Assembly (NCBI GenBank): GCA_964449775.1
Contig: CAYVBQ010000015.1
Span: 1-64,000 of the forward strand
DNA length: 64,000 nucleotides
From: Fen-1258 sp964449775
GTDB lineage: Bacteria; Bacteroidota; Ignavibacteria; Ignavibacteriales; Melioribacteraceae
Direction: 5' to 3'
Positions 43,641 to 53,400 of this stretch are shown in pieces (the stretch's first letter is position 1; each line of letters opens with the position of its first letter). Made by a program: the position numbers and the translations under genes. Under the pieces are notes generated by a model that saw only the letters and a list, made by a program, of their open reading frames with translations, had not been told where the DNA came from and did no database searches.

Positions 43641-43757
43641 TCAATATGGATAAAAAATAATGATGTAAGCCATGGTTACAAACGTTGTGCTTCCGGCAAG
43701 GATTTCTTGTTTTACTGTTGTGCCAAGTTCATCAAGATGAAAATATTTTTTTATCAT
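43641..43757 (-). pseudogene. 5' remnant of an NCS2 nucleobase permease gene
   Basis: From ATG 43757, with GAGG 6 bases upstream, 38 codons read MIKKYFHLDELGTTVKQE and then ILAGSTTFVTMAYIIIF before a stop. This is the characteristic N-terminus of AzgA-type xanthine/guanine/adenine permeases (about 430 residues when intact). The homology stops inside the first membrane helix, where the heptameric repeat and the S23 gene begin. The remainder of the permease is not found between here and the deaminase gene, so the insertion was accompanied by deletion. Confidence 0.8.
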
Positions 43758-43823
43758 ATTAACCTCGTATTAAACGTGAGAAATGAAAAGTAAAACATGA
43801 AACTAAAATTCTGCTCTGAAAAT

Positions 43824-44045
43824 TTACTTACGGAAAAGATAAAGGATCAATGAAAGAATTAAGCTGAGAATTATTGCTGTAACTATAGGAAAGTAAAATG
43901 TGAAATTCTTTCCCTTGATAATAAAATCGCCGGGAAGTTTGCCAAGGAGTGGTATTCTATCCCAAAACATGAGTGTAATTCCAACTACAAGAAGAAACGC
44001 ACCGCTTATAATTAAAATTTTCCCAATTGACTGAAGTTCATTCAT
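43824..44045 (-). CDS. DUF2905 family membrane protein
   Basis: A 73-residue protein with two transmembrane helices (about 8-30 and 50-70). The GRIPLLGKLPGDF-type segment between them, here WDRIPLLGKLPGDFIIKGKNF, is the DUF2905 signature. Function unknown. Its start codon lies in the left end (TTCATGAG) of the MITE-like element at 44041, so the element probably supplies its translation start region or promoter. Confidence 0.85.
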   Translation of the reverse strand: MNELQSIGKILIISGAFLLVVGITLMFWDRIPLLGKLPGDFIIKGKNFTFYFPIVTAIILSLILSLILYLFRK

Positions 44046-44154
44046 GAGTCTACTCTAAAAAGGTATATTTAAAGTAGTAATATTTTGAATTGGGTTTGTA
44101 TTCATATAGTAAAATTGCATAAAAGACCTTTTTAGATACGCCTCATTCATGATT
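44041..44154. repeat. MITE-like element, ATGAG..CTCTAAAAAGG family, copy 3
   Basis: TCATGAGTCTACTCTAAAAA on the left and CTTTTTAGAT with CTCATTCATGA on the right are inverted. Unlike copies 1 and 2 it carries no GTCATTGCGAG insert, so it shows the element in its simple form (about 114 bases). Confidence 0.8.
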
Positions 44155-44318
44155 CAAACTGTTCAATATTCTATAAGAAATATAAAGGAATAGAATTGCA
44201 CTTGCACGTCCTTATCTTTCTATTGTTCCCGTCAACATTAATTTTTATATTCGAATCGAAATCAACGTTATTAAATTAAAAATGAAGTTCCGAAATCTTC
44301 AAATCAAAAAAAATATCA

Positions 44319-45023
44319 ATGCTTGAAGAACAACAAACTGAAAATCCTACCGAGGAAAATCTTTTCGACAAGATGGCAAATCTGCCGTCAGATCCGCAAT
44401 CCAAAAAACTTCAGCGCTCAAAAAGTAATGTTGTGTTAGCCGGTGTGTGTTCCGGAATTGCTGACTATTTGAAAATGGACGTTGCAAATATTCGTCTTAT
44501 TGCATTGCTATCACTTTTGCTGGGCAGTTGGAGTGTTGTGGTTTATTTAATCACTGCTCTCCTGTTACCGGCGGGAAAAAATCCAAGAGAGTTAACCAGC
44601 AAAGAAAGATCGGCGCAGCAAAAAGAAAATTTTAGAACTGTATTAAGCGGTTTATTTATTCTTACTGGTTTGCATTTTGCTTTTATTTTTTTAGGAATTG
44701 GAAGCAGCGAAAGACTTTTTATTCTCCCGAACGGATTTGTTTTTCCAATAGTAGCCATTATAATTGGCGTCTTCATCTTAACAAAAAACACCGGTGCATT
44801 CGGTCAGTCCGAAGTTTTATATCCCGATAAATATTTTCGTTCTCGTACAGATAGAAAAATTATGGGTGTTTGCGCCGGACTAGGCGAATATTTGAATATT
44901 GATTCTACCGCACTCAGAGTTATTTTTATTCTCGCAACACTTTTAACGTTCGGAATGTTTTCTCTTTTTTATCTTCTTTTTAGTGTCTTTACTCATTTAG
45001 AATCGGGACAAAGATTTGAGTAA
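44319..45023 (+). CDS. Protein with two PspC domains
   Basis: A 234-residue membrane protein with two PspC units: about 28-82 (LQRSKSNVVLAGVCSGIADYLKMD, seen as VLAGVCSGIADYL, then two helices) and 180-230 (RKIMGVCAGLGEYLNIDSTALR). Two further helices lie between. PspC modules respond to envelope stress and can bind PspA-like or regulatory partners. It overlaps the next gene by eight bases, so the two form an operon. The upstream 160 bases hold no clear regulatory site. Confidence 0.88.
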   Translation: MLEEQQTENPTEENLFDKMANLPSDPQSKKLQRSKSNVVLAGVCSGIADYLKMDVANIRLIALLSLLLGSWSVVVYLITALLLPAGKNPRELTSKERSAQQKENFRTVLSGLFILTGLHFAFIFLGIGSSERLFILPNGFVFPIVAIIIGVFILTKNTGAFGQSEVLYPDKYFRSRTDRKIMGVCAGLGEYLNIDSTALRVIFILATLLTFGMFSLFYLLFSVFTHLESGQRFE

Positions 45024-45519
45024 GAGTAAACTTGTCCTAGGAATAAGTTTTCTTCTTATCGGTGTATTTTCACTATTGAGATACTTCGGGGTTGTCTCGC
45101 TTTCAAATGAGCAGTTGTTTGGGACCGCTATTATTTTCTATTCGTTACCCACCGTTTATATCTCTTTAGAAAGTGGGAGGAGAGAAAAATTAGTTTGGGC
45201 AACTATTCTTTTCTGTGTTGGAGTGATTTTTATTGTCAAATCATATTTCGAGATTCTGGATACACGTGGGATTGTGTTTGCTTCAATTCTATTTGCAAGC
45301 GGAGCAGCATTCATGCTTTTATTCATCGAGAATATAAAGGAGAGGATCTTTCTTATCTCCGCCTTATTGCTAATTCTCTTGAGCTATTTATCCGTAACAT
45401 TTTTTAAAAAACTTGGATTGTTCGAAACCGTAAACAAAATTGGAGATTTATTCGAAGTTTTCTTGCCGGCAATTTTAATTGTTTTAGGGATAAGTATTTT
45501 TATTAATAGAAAAAGATAA
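45016..45519 (+). CDS. Small multi-pass membrane protein (LiaF/DUF5668-like)
   Basis: A 167-residue protein with six predicted hydrophobic helices and short loops. It resembles the membrane part of LiaI/LiaF-like envelope-stress proteins, which agrees with the PspC partner upstream, but the family is not certain. It starts with TTG inside the end of the PspC gene, in the sequence TTTGAGTAA, indicating translational coupling. It is convergent with the anti-sigma gene, with only three bases between the stops. Confidence 0.65.
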   Translation: MSKSKLVLGISFLLIGVFSLLRYFGVVSLSNEQLFGTAIIFYSLPTVYISLESGRREKLVWATILFCVGVIFIVKSYFEILDTRGIVFASILFASGAAFMLLFIENIKERIFLISALLLILLSYLSVTFFKKLGLFETVNKIGDLFEVFLPAILIVLGISIFINRKR

Positions 45520-45522
45520 TTC

Positions 45523-46680
45523 TTAATTAGCTCTTCCCCGAACAACTCCTCCGCTAAAAGTTCCTGTCAAATAATTAATAGCAGAGGCGGATACAGCTCC
45601 TTCTTTTGGTTCAATTGTAATACGGAATAATTCAATCTGCTCTTTAGGGATGAACGGAAATGAGGTGATCTTCAAATATTCGCTATCATTTGGTTGGTAA
45701 GTTCCCAATGAATAATTCTGCCCTTTACTAACAATCCAAACCTGAAATGCCTGGTTCGACGGAATCTGTTTAGCATTTTTAAATTGAATCAATCCTTCCT
45801 TTTCGTTAAACGAAAGTAAGATACGTACAACTGCTTTTTCATTGGCGTCAGAACTTGTTAGATTTACAACGGTAATATCTTTGTAATTGAAGAATTCAAT
45901 CAAAGAAGTATAATTTGTAATAAAATTATTTGCAGCGCCAAGTTCACTCTTCAAACTAATCACATCATCTTGAAGGTCTTTAATTTCCCTATTCATTGAA
46001 TCAATAGAGCTGTAAGTAAAATAACCGAGAATTGTAAAAAGAATGATTGTTAAGAGAAGTGCAATCCAGCCAGCCGCTCCGGAAGTAATCTTTTCCGGCT
46101 GTGCCGGTTTTTCCGATTCAACAGACGGAGTTGTAAACAATGGAGATGGTGGCGGTATCGACTCCAATCTCCTGGGGTCTTCCGCGGGAGTTTTAAGTTT
46201 TGAAGAACCGGTTTTGATTTTTTCCTGAACGATTGGATCCGATGTTTTTTCCGCTGCAAAAGTAGAAGAAGGTTCATCGGGTGAAAATTGAAAAGCCGAA
46301 GTAGAAGTCGAAATTTTTTTGGTTTTAAACGTTAATGTGTTTTGTTTTGGGGGAACAGGGGGTATCTTGTCAACTTTGGCATATAAACTTGTTTTTATTT
46401 TTGTCCCAACTGTTACTCTCTTTCCTTCAATAATCTTTGTCTTGATTTCTTCCTTCATCCCTATTAGTTTCTTTGCAACCATATCTTTGATTGCTGCATC
46501 GGGATTTTCAAGATCAAGTATAACGGGAATCATCGAAATAATATTTTGTAACTCTCCTAATTCACCTTTAGGAAGTTCGCCTCCGGCATTCAAATAATCT
46601 TTGAATTGTGTATAGTTATCTTTATCCATACAACCGGCAGCAAATGCGGCAATCATTTCATGTATCATCTTATCTGCCAT
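45523..46680 (-). CDS. Anti-sigma factor, RskA-like
   Basis: A 385-residue membrane protein. The cytosolic N-terminus (about 1-90) matches the start of anti-sigma-K type regulators. A Pro/Ser-rich linker follows to about residue 190, then one transmembrane helix (about 205-225; GWIALLLTIILFTILGYF), a short coiled coil and an external RskA-like domain (about 260-380; QAFQVWIVSKGQNYSLGTY, FRITIEPKEGAVSASA). It should hold the ECF sigma factor encoded five bases upstream until a signal leads to release. The long linker is unusual. Confidence 0.85.
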   Translation of the reverse strand: MADKMIHEMIAAFAAGCMDKDNYTQFKDYLNAGGELPKGELGELQNIISMIPVILDLENPDAAIKDMVAKKLIGMKEEIKTKIIEGKRVTVGTKIKTSLYAKVDKIPPVPPKQNTLTFKTKKISTSTSAFQFSPDEPSSTFAAEKTSDPIVQEKIKTGSSKLKTPAEDPRRLESIPPPSPLFTTPSVESEKPAQPEKITSGAAGWIALLLTIILFTILGYFTYSSIDSMNREIKDLQDDVISLKSELGAANNFITNYTSLIEFFNYKDITVVNLTSSDANEKAVVRILLSFNEKEGLIQFKNAKQIPSNQAFQVWIVSKGQNYSLGTYQPNDSEYLKITSFPFIPKEQIELFRITIEPKEGAVSASAINYLTGTFSGGVVRGRAN

Positions 46681-46685
46681 ATCAG

Positions 46686-47264
46686 CTATTCCCTCACCAA
46701 AAAATCTCTTAAACTGTGCAATGCTGTCATTACTTTTCCACGAACCGTTTCGACGGGGACATTAAGTTTATCAGCAATTTCATCAATTGTATAACCCTCG
46801 TAGTAGGCAAGGTGTAATACATATTTCTGTGTATCGGTAAGCTTAGCTAAAGATTTTTCAATTTTCGGTTTGATAGTGAACGCCGTGTTGAAATCTAAAC
46901 TATCCATCTCATGAGTAAATGTTGGAAGTATATAGTAATCTTCATATTCATCATTATAGAATTCACTATTGGAATCTGCGGATCTTTCACGTCTTAAGGA
47001 ATCAACAGCTTTATTGCGGGCTAAGGTAATAAGCCAGCTGAAAACATTTCCTGTTTTGAAATCGAATTTCTGAATCTTTCTCCAGATGATAACAAATACT
47101 TCAACAAGAATTTGTTCAGCAGTTGCTTGGTTTGGTGCGATCTTTTTGATGACGGTGAACAACAGTGAGGAATACCGGTCGTATAATTCTTCCAACGCAC
47201 GTGATTCAAACCGTGCTATCTCATTCATTAAATCTATATCCGACAAATCGCTGAACTTGCTCAA
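46686..47264 (-). CDS. ECF-family RNA polymerase sigma factor
   Basis: A 192-residue sigma-70-type ECF factor. Region 2 (about 20-90) has RALEELYDRYSSLLFTVIKKI and NVFSWLITLARNKAVDSLRRER, the -10 recognition part. Region 4 (about 130-185) has LTDTQKYVLHLAYYEGYTIDEIADKLNVPVETVRGKV, seen as YTIDEIADKLNVPVETVRGK, the -35 reader. It is co-transcribed with its RskA-like anti-sigma factor. The heptamer-rich region upstream (47265-47489) is shared with the divergent alaS gene. Confidence 0.93.
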   Translation of the reverse strand: MSKFSDLSDIDLMNEIARFESRALEELYDRYSSLLFTVIKKIAPNQATAEQILVEVFVIIWRKIQKFDFKTGNVFSWLITLARNKAVDSLRRERSADSNSEFYNDEYEDYYILPTFTHEMDSLDFNTAFTIKPKIEKSLAKLTDTQKYVLHLAYYEGYTIDEIADKLNVPVETVRGKVMTALHSLRDFLVRE

Positions 47265-47327
47265 TCATTAACTCATATTGTTTGGAATACTCTAATCAAA
47301 AGTATAACTACTGAATCAAAATTGCAA

Positions 47328-47444
47328 TTGGCATTTAGCATTCGGCTGTCGGCATTAAGCTTTCAGTTATTGGTTGATCTCGACAAAAAGTTGTTATCTG
47401 ATTAATTTTTTTCAAAGCTGATAGCTGAACGCTGACTGCTGAAA
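47328..47444. repeat. Heptameric repeats in two orientations
   Basis: Left run: GGCATTTAGCATTCGGCTGT and onward to AAGCTTTCAG. Right run: AGCTGATAGCTGAACGCTGA and CTGCTGA. They face each other, so the transcript could form a long imperfect hairpin. They occupy most of the space between the sigma factor gene and alaS. Confidence 0.65.
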
Positions 47445-47489
47445 ACAAAATTTGTTATATTTCGCTCAAAGAAAACAAAAGATAGACTT

Positions 47490-50282
47490 ATGACCTCAAA
47501 TGAAATACGACAACAGTTTTTAGATTTTTTTAAGAGTAAAGATCACAGAATAGTGCCAAGCGCGCCGGTCGTTCCATATGACGATCCAACTCTACTTTTC
47601 ACCAATGCGGGGATGAATCAGTTTAAGGATGTTTTTTTAGGAAGCGGAAGCCGTGAATACAAACGCGCTGCTGATACTCAAAAGTGTATCCGCGTTTCCG
47701 GTAAACACAACGATCTGGAAGAAGTTGGACACGATACCTATCATCACACTTTTTTTGAGATGTTGGGCAATTGGTCTTTTGGTGATTACTACAAGAAAGA
47801 AGCAATTAGATGGGCGTGGGAACTCTTAACAGAAGTTTGGAAACTGCCCAAAGAAAGATTGTGGGTCACTGTTTATAGAACCGATGAGGAAGCTTTGAAT
47901 TTTTGGAAGAGTGAAACCGATATAAATCCGAAACATATTTTAAAGTTTGATGAGAAAGATAATTTTTGGGAGATGGGAGATACCGGTCCGTGCGGTCCAT
48001 GTTCTGAAATACACATTAATCTTAGTGACGATTTAGAAAACGGAAGTTTAGTAAACGCAGGCTCACCTCTATGTATAGAAATCTGGAATTTGGTTTTCAT
48101 TCAATATAACCGCGATGCACAAGGCACACTGCACGATCTTCCTTCGAAGCACGTTGATACGGGAATGGGATTCGAGCGTGTATGCGCTGTACTTCAAAAG
48201 AAAGGATCTAATTACGATACTGATGTGTTCATGCCTATAATTAATGCGATTGCAAAACTTTCCGGTGTGAAGTATGAACAGGAAAGCGATATGATTTCGA
48301 TGCGAGTGATTGCCGACCACATTCGCACACTCACATTCGCGATCGGAGATGGCGCAACTCCGGGCAACGAAGGACGCGGTTATGTACTTCGCCGCTTACT
48401 TCGTCGGGCAGCACGTTACGCGCGTAAAATTAATTTGAAAGAACCTTTCTTATACAAACTCGTTCCGGTTGTAGTTGATAATTTCAGTCACGTCTTTCCG
48501 GAAATAAAATCGAATCAATCCAATATTGAAAAGATCATTAAAGTCGAAGAAGAAAGCTTTAACTCAACACTTGATCGCGGAATCAGGTTGTTCTATGAAT
48601 CATTGAGTGATTTAATAATAGACCAAATAAATACTGAGGGAAAATTTGAGGCAGAACAAATTATTACTGAAACTAGTTTTAATATCGTCATCTATGGTTT
48701 TACATCCCAAAGCGCAACTGAAATTAACTTAATATCTAAAGAGTTTCGTGAAAAAAATCTAATTCGACATAAGATGGATGAGATTAGCATTGTTGATTGG
48801 GATATTAATTTTTCGAAACAGTTTTTAAGTATTATTCCAAAGTTGAGCGGCGAAGATGTTTTCAAGTTATATGATACTTTCGGCTTCCCGGTTGATCTAA
48901 CAGCCGTAATGGCTCGGGAACAAGGATTCGCAATTGATGAACAACGATTCAACGAATTGATGGATGAGCAAAAGGAGCGTGCCCGCAAATCAACAAAAGA
49001 CAAAATAGGAACTGTTAGTGTAACTATTGATAAGCTTGATGATTTCAATTTATTATCGGCGGCGCCAACGGAATTTCGCGGTTACGATGAATTGAAAAGT
49101 GAAGCTAAAATTATCGGTGTCAAAAATGAAAAAGACAGATCATTTGTGAACTTAGATCGCACTCCCTTTTATGTGGAATCCGGCGGACAGATTGGCGACA
49201 AAGGAAATTTTATTATAAGCGACACTCACTTACGCGTTTTGGATGTGGTAAGGGTTGGTAATCAAACCGTTCATATTGTTGAAAACGAAAATAGAATAGA
49301 GTTAACAAATGGAGTGTCTGTAATTGCAGAAGTTGATTCGAATAGAAGATGGGATACAATGCGGAATCACTCGGTGACACATTTTTTACATAGGGCATTA
49401 AGAGATATTCTTGGTTCGCATGTACAGCAAGCAGGATCATATGTTGGTCCGGATCGCTTGCGTTTCGATTTTACACATTTCGAAAAAGTTAGTGATGCTG
49501 AAATTGAAGCGATCGAATCAATCATAAATGATAAACTCAGAGAGAATTTGCCGTTGATTCATCATCGCGACATACCTTTTGACGAAGCAATAAAGATGGG
49601 TGCGTTGATGTTCTTCGGCGACAAATACGGCGATAAAGTTAATGTTGTTCAGTTCGGAGATTTTACAATGGAATTTTGCGGCGGAACTCATGTTAAGAAC
49701 AGTTCTGAGATCGGTCTATTCAAAATTATAAGCGAGTCATCTATTGCAAGCGGAGTAAGACGTATTGAGGCAATTACAGGGGCGGGTGTAGAGAAATTCA
49801 TTAAAGACCAAGAATTGAGAATTGAGAATGGCGAATTGAGAATTAATGAACTGCATGATGAGAAGAAAAAATTAGAAAAAGAATTAGCGGAGCTAAAATT
49901 AAAAGATAAACTCGGAGGACTCGATCAAATAATTTCTTCTCCGGTTGACGTTAATGGCGTGAAAGTCTTCAAAGGAAAGGTCTCAGCTTCCAATATGGAT
50001 GAATTGAAATCGATGGGAGATGAACTGCGTGAGAAGATGAAGAGCGGAGTAGGTGTTTTAATCTCTGAAATCGAAGATAAAGTCGGAATTGTTGCCGTAG
50101 TAAGCGATGATCTGATCAAAGAGAAAAAAATTCTTGCCGGAAATATTGTTAAAGAAGTAGCTAAAATTGTTGGCGGAAGCGGCGGTGGAAAACCTCATCT
50201 TGCAACTGCTGGGGGGAAAGATGTAAGCAAGATTGATGAAACTTTGGGATCAGTTAACGAAATAATCAAAAATATTCTATAA
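47490..50282 (+). CDS. alaS: Alanyl-tRNA synthetase
   Basis: A 930-residue enzyme charging tRNA-Ala. The class II catalytic core (about 1-250), editing domain (HSVTHFLH with the zinc histidines; EFCGGTHV) and C-Ala domain ending GGGKPHLATAGGKD are all present. Two oddities are visible. About 75 extra residues lie near 372-446 between RLFYESL and GEDVFKLYDTFGFP, where most AlaRS run straight on. At 49812-49848 a run of ATTGAGA-type heptamers is translated as ELRIENGELRINE in the coiled linker. The last 33 codons recur twice downstream, at 54216 and 55551, so the present 3' end may be acquired. Confidence 0.96.
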   Translation: MTSNEIRQQFLDFFKSKDHRIVPSAPVVPYDDPTLLFTNAGMNQFKDVFLGSGSREYKRAADTQKCIRVSGKHNDLEEVGHDTYHHTFFEMLGNWSFGDYYKKEAIRWAWELLTEVWKLPKERLWVTVYRTDEEALNFWKSETDINPKHILKFDEKDNFWEMGDTGPCGPCSEIHINLSDDLENGSLVNAGSPLCIEIWNLVFIQYNRDAQGTLHDLPSKHVDTGMGFERVCAVLQKKGSNYDTDVFMPIINAIAKLSGVKYEQESDMISMRVIADHIRTLTFAIGDGATPGNEGRGYVLRRLLRRAARYARKINLKEPFLYKLVPVVVDNFSHVFPEIKSNQSNIEKIIKVEEESFNSTLDRGIRLFYESLSDLIIDQINTEGKFEAEQIITETSFNIVIYGFTSQSATEINLISKEFREKNLIRHKMDEISIVDWDINFSKQFLSIIPKLSGEDVFKLYDTFGFPVDLTAVMAREQGFAIDEQRFNELMDEQKERARKSTKDKIGTVSVTIDKLDDFNLLSAAPTEFRGYDELKSEAKIIGVKNEKDRSFVNLDRTPFYVESGGQIGDKGNFIISDTHLRVLDVVRVGNQTVHIVENENRIELTNGVSVIAEVDSNRRWDTMRNHSVTHFLHRALRDILGSHVQQAGSYVGPDRLRFDFTHFEKVSDAEIEAIESIINDKLRENLPLIHHRDIPFDEAIKMGALMFFGDKYGDKVNVVQFGDFTMEFCGGTHVKNSSEIGLFKIISESSIASGVRRIEAITGAGVEKFIKDQELRIENGELRINELHDEKKKLEKELAELKLKDKLGGLDQIISSPVDVNGVKVFKGKVSASNMDELKSMGDELREKMKSGVGVLISEIEDKVGIVAVVSDDLIKEKKILAGNIVKEVAKIVGGSGGGKPHLATAGGKDVSKIDETLGSVNEIIKNIL
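49812..49848 (+). repeat. Heptameric repeat inside alaS
   Basis: Five seven-base units (ATTGAGA, ATTGAGA, ATGGCGA, ATTGAGA, ATTAATG) lie in frame in the alaS coding sequence, where they encode part of the helical linker before the C-Ala domain. The same kind of units is otherwise seen only between genes in this window. Confidence 0.75.
50181..50282 (+). repeat. alaS 3' end, copy A (in frame with alaS)
   Basis: These 34 codons, encoding GGGKPHLATAGGKDVSKIDE and a variable tail, form the functional end of alaS. Copies B (54216-54311) and C (55551-55631) follow the two accessory modules downstream. No terminator hairpin is seen after copy A. Confidence 0.9.
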
Positions 50283-50447
50283 TTACAACAAAATAGTATT
50301 GCATGCGTTTAGGCAATAGCTAATAAGCAAGATATTAACGAACTATAAAAATAAAATTGCTTCCTTATAAAAAATAATGCATATTTTTTACAGTTGAAAA
50401 ATTGTTCTATATAGTTATAAGTCCGTTACCACCATCTAAGGGAAATC

Positions 50448-53400
50448 ATGCCAGAGCAAAATGCTATATTACTCAAAAAAATTGCTGCTTCTGCTGGGTG
50501 GCATTTCGGCTTGATTACAAAAAAGGATTTTGAAGACAATTCACCTCACCTCACTCCTATTAAAAAAGAATTTGCTGATATTGCATTTGCCAATAATGAA
50601 AAGCCTGTTGACGCAATTTATTTTTCGGGCGATAATCCGTTCATTCATTTTAAGCATCTTAGCAATTTCAATCCTACTGTTGTTCGTGAACTTCATCGAA
50701 AAATATGGAACCAGGGCAGAATACCCTTTTTAGCAATAATTACTCCAAGTGAGACCCGATTATACGACTGCTTTGATACGCCAGTTGGAAATGATAACGA
50801 TCTTAAAAACTTGGAAAGAGAGTTCTTCCAAAATAATGTAGAGGATGATTTAAAAAGATTAGGAGAGTTACTCCATCAATCAAAAATTGATTCTGGGATT
50901 ATTTGGGGAAAAGGTCAGCTCGGTTATAAGATTAAAACAGGTAATCGAGTTGATAGAAAACTAGTAGAAAATTTAAAGTCAACCAGAGAATCACTTAAGG
51001 AAAAATATGATCTCCCTTTAGACATCATTCACGATTTGCTCGGTAGAAGTTTATTTACGTTGTATCTAGAAGATCGGGGAATATTAACTACAAAAGATTA
51101 TCCTAACAAACTGGAAAATGTCAACAATTTCTTTGATTTACTAAGCTACCCGGGTTCTACTTTAGAACTTTTCCGTTTTCTAAAAGAAAAATTTAATGGC
51201 GATCTTTTTCCAGTAACCCCAAAAGAAGAAAAATTAATAATGAGATTTCCAAAATGTCTTGAAGCCATTAAAAATTGTTTTACCGATAATATTGAACAAC
51301 TTTCTTTCAATTGGCGCTTATTCCAATTTCAGTACATTCCTATCGAACTTATTAGTTCAATTTATGAAGAATTCATGAGCGAGGAAGATGAAAAGCATTT
51401 CGAAATAATAAAAGAAAAGGGCGCCTATTATACACCCCAAATGCTTGTCGAATTTGTTTTGAATGAGGTTTTACCATGGCCAGATGAAAATAATAATGGA
51501 TATGATTTAAAAATATTGGATCCGGCATGTGGTTCCGGAATTTTTTTAGTTGAATGTTACAAGCGTCTAATCGCCCGTTGGAAATATTCAAATAAAAATC
51601 AAAACATAACTCAAAGTATACTTGAACAACTTTTACTTAATAATATTTACGGTATTGAGAAAGATTCTCAAGCTATCAAAGTCACTGCATTTAGTTTATA
51701 TCTCACTTTTTTATCTTACTTAGAACCCAAAAAGATTTTATCCAAAGTAAAATTTAATCCGATAGTGCGATGGAAAGATAAGAATGAACTTGCGGAATTG
51801 AAAGGTAAGAAACTTGGTAATAATCTCTTTCAGTTTAGTACTTTCACAAAAGACCTTGAGTTACTTGAGAATAAATTTGATTTGATCATTGGTAACCCAC
51901 CATGGAAACTCGGCAAGTTGGACGATGATGTAGAAAAATACTGTAAGGAAAACAAATTACCGCAGCAAATTATTTGTGCTTATTTACACTTCATGCCTAA
52001 ACTAGCTCCAACCGGAATTGTTTCTTTAATAAGCACAGCAAAAGTTTTATTTAACACCGGGGGGGGTTATGAAAATTTCAGAAAGAAATTATTTACTGAA
52101 AATAAAGTTGATACGATTATAAATTTAGCAGTGGTCAGAGATATTCTTTTCAAAAACGCCACTTCACCTGGCGCAGTCATTATATACAGAAAAAGGAATA
52201 CTGATACTGTTAGCTACGACAATGAAAGTGTTCTATACTGTATTCCCAAAAGTGTAGAAACCATTAACAGTAGCCAATCAATTGTGATTGACGCTTCGGA
52301 AGTTAAATTTCTCCCAGTTCGTGAGATTCTTAAAAAAAACTCAAAGATTTTCAAAATTGCCATGTGGGGCAACGTTAGGGATTTAAAGTTAATCGAAAAA
52401 TTTAATTTTCTAAAAACATTAAAAGAAATTATACCTTCCGATAATCGCGCAACCGCTTTGCACAAAGCGGGAAATAAAAATGGGAATCCTCATCTTAAAG
52501 ACTACTTGTTTTTCTCGACAGATGCTATAACTCAATATTACGTTTCAAAACTAGGTTTATCCCCCCTTGGAAATCATCACAAATTTTTCCGCCCAATAAA
52601 GAAAGATATTTTTGATGCCCCAGTTGTTGTTATCAAAGAAGGGACAGAAAATGGAAATATCTGTGCGGCTTATATTACTTTCAATTGTGCCTACAAAGCC
52701 GCCACATTGGGAATTAAGTTAAAAGGTAAATCAAAAAATTATCATAAAGCATTAACCGCCTATTTAAATTCTTCGTTTGCCCACTATTATATATTTATGA
52801 CTAGTTCTTCTTGGGGAATTGACAAAGCTGGAAGAAATCAAAATAATGCTATACTTGATCTTCCAGCGATAGTTTTTGAGATACCAGATATAGTTGTTGA
52901 CCAGTTAGCTTCAAAAGTTGATCAGATAATTGCAATTAAAAACAGTAACCAAGTAGAATTTAATGAAGGACAAAGAATAGAATCTATTCAAAAAGATATT
53001 GATGAAATTATTTACAAAGAATTGAAAATTTCTTCAAATGAAAGATCCCTAATTGAAGATGCTCTCAATTATAGCATAGCACTTCATAACAGATATATAG
53101 ACAGTAAAGCAGAAAGTTTTGTCGATCCCGTTAAAGAAATGAAGACTTATGCTAAAACACTTATACAAACTATCAACTCAATTCTTAAGAAGAACAACAA
53201 AGGGGCATGGATTGAAATTCTTGATAGTAATAATAGTAGAGCCCCATTACAGATAATTGCAATACATTTTGATTATGAACAAGAATATGGCAGTATTAAA
53301 GTTATCTCCGATAGCAATATTTCTAAATTACTATCAGAAATGAATAAGTATACCTACGAAAAGCATTCGGAAAGTATTTATTACCGGAAGGTTGTGAAAT

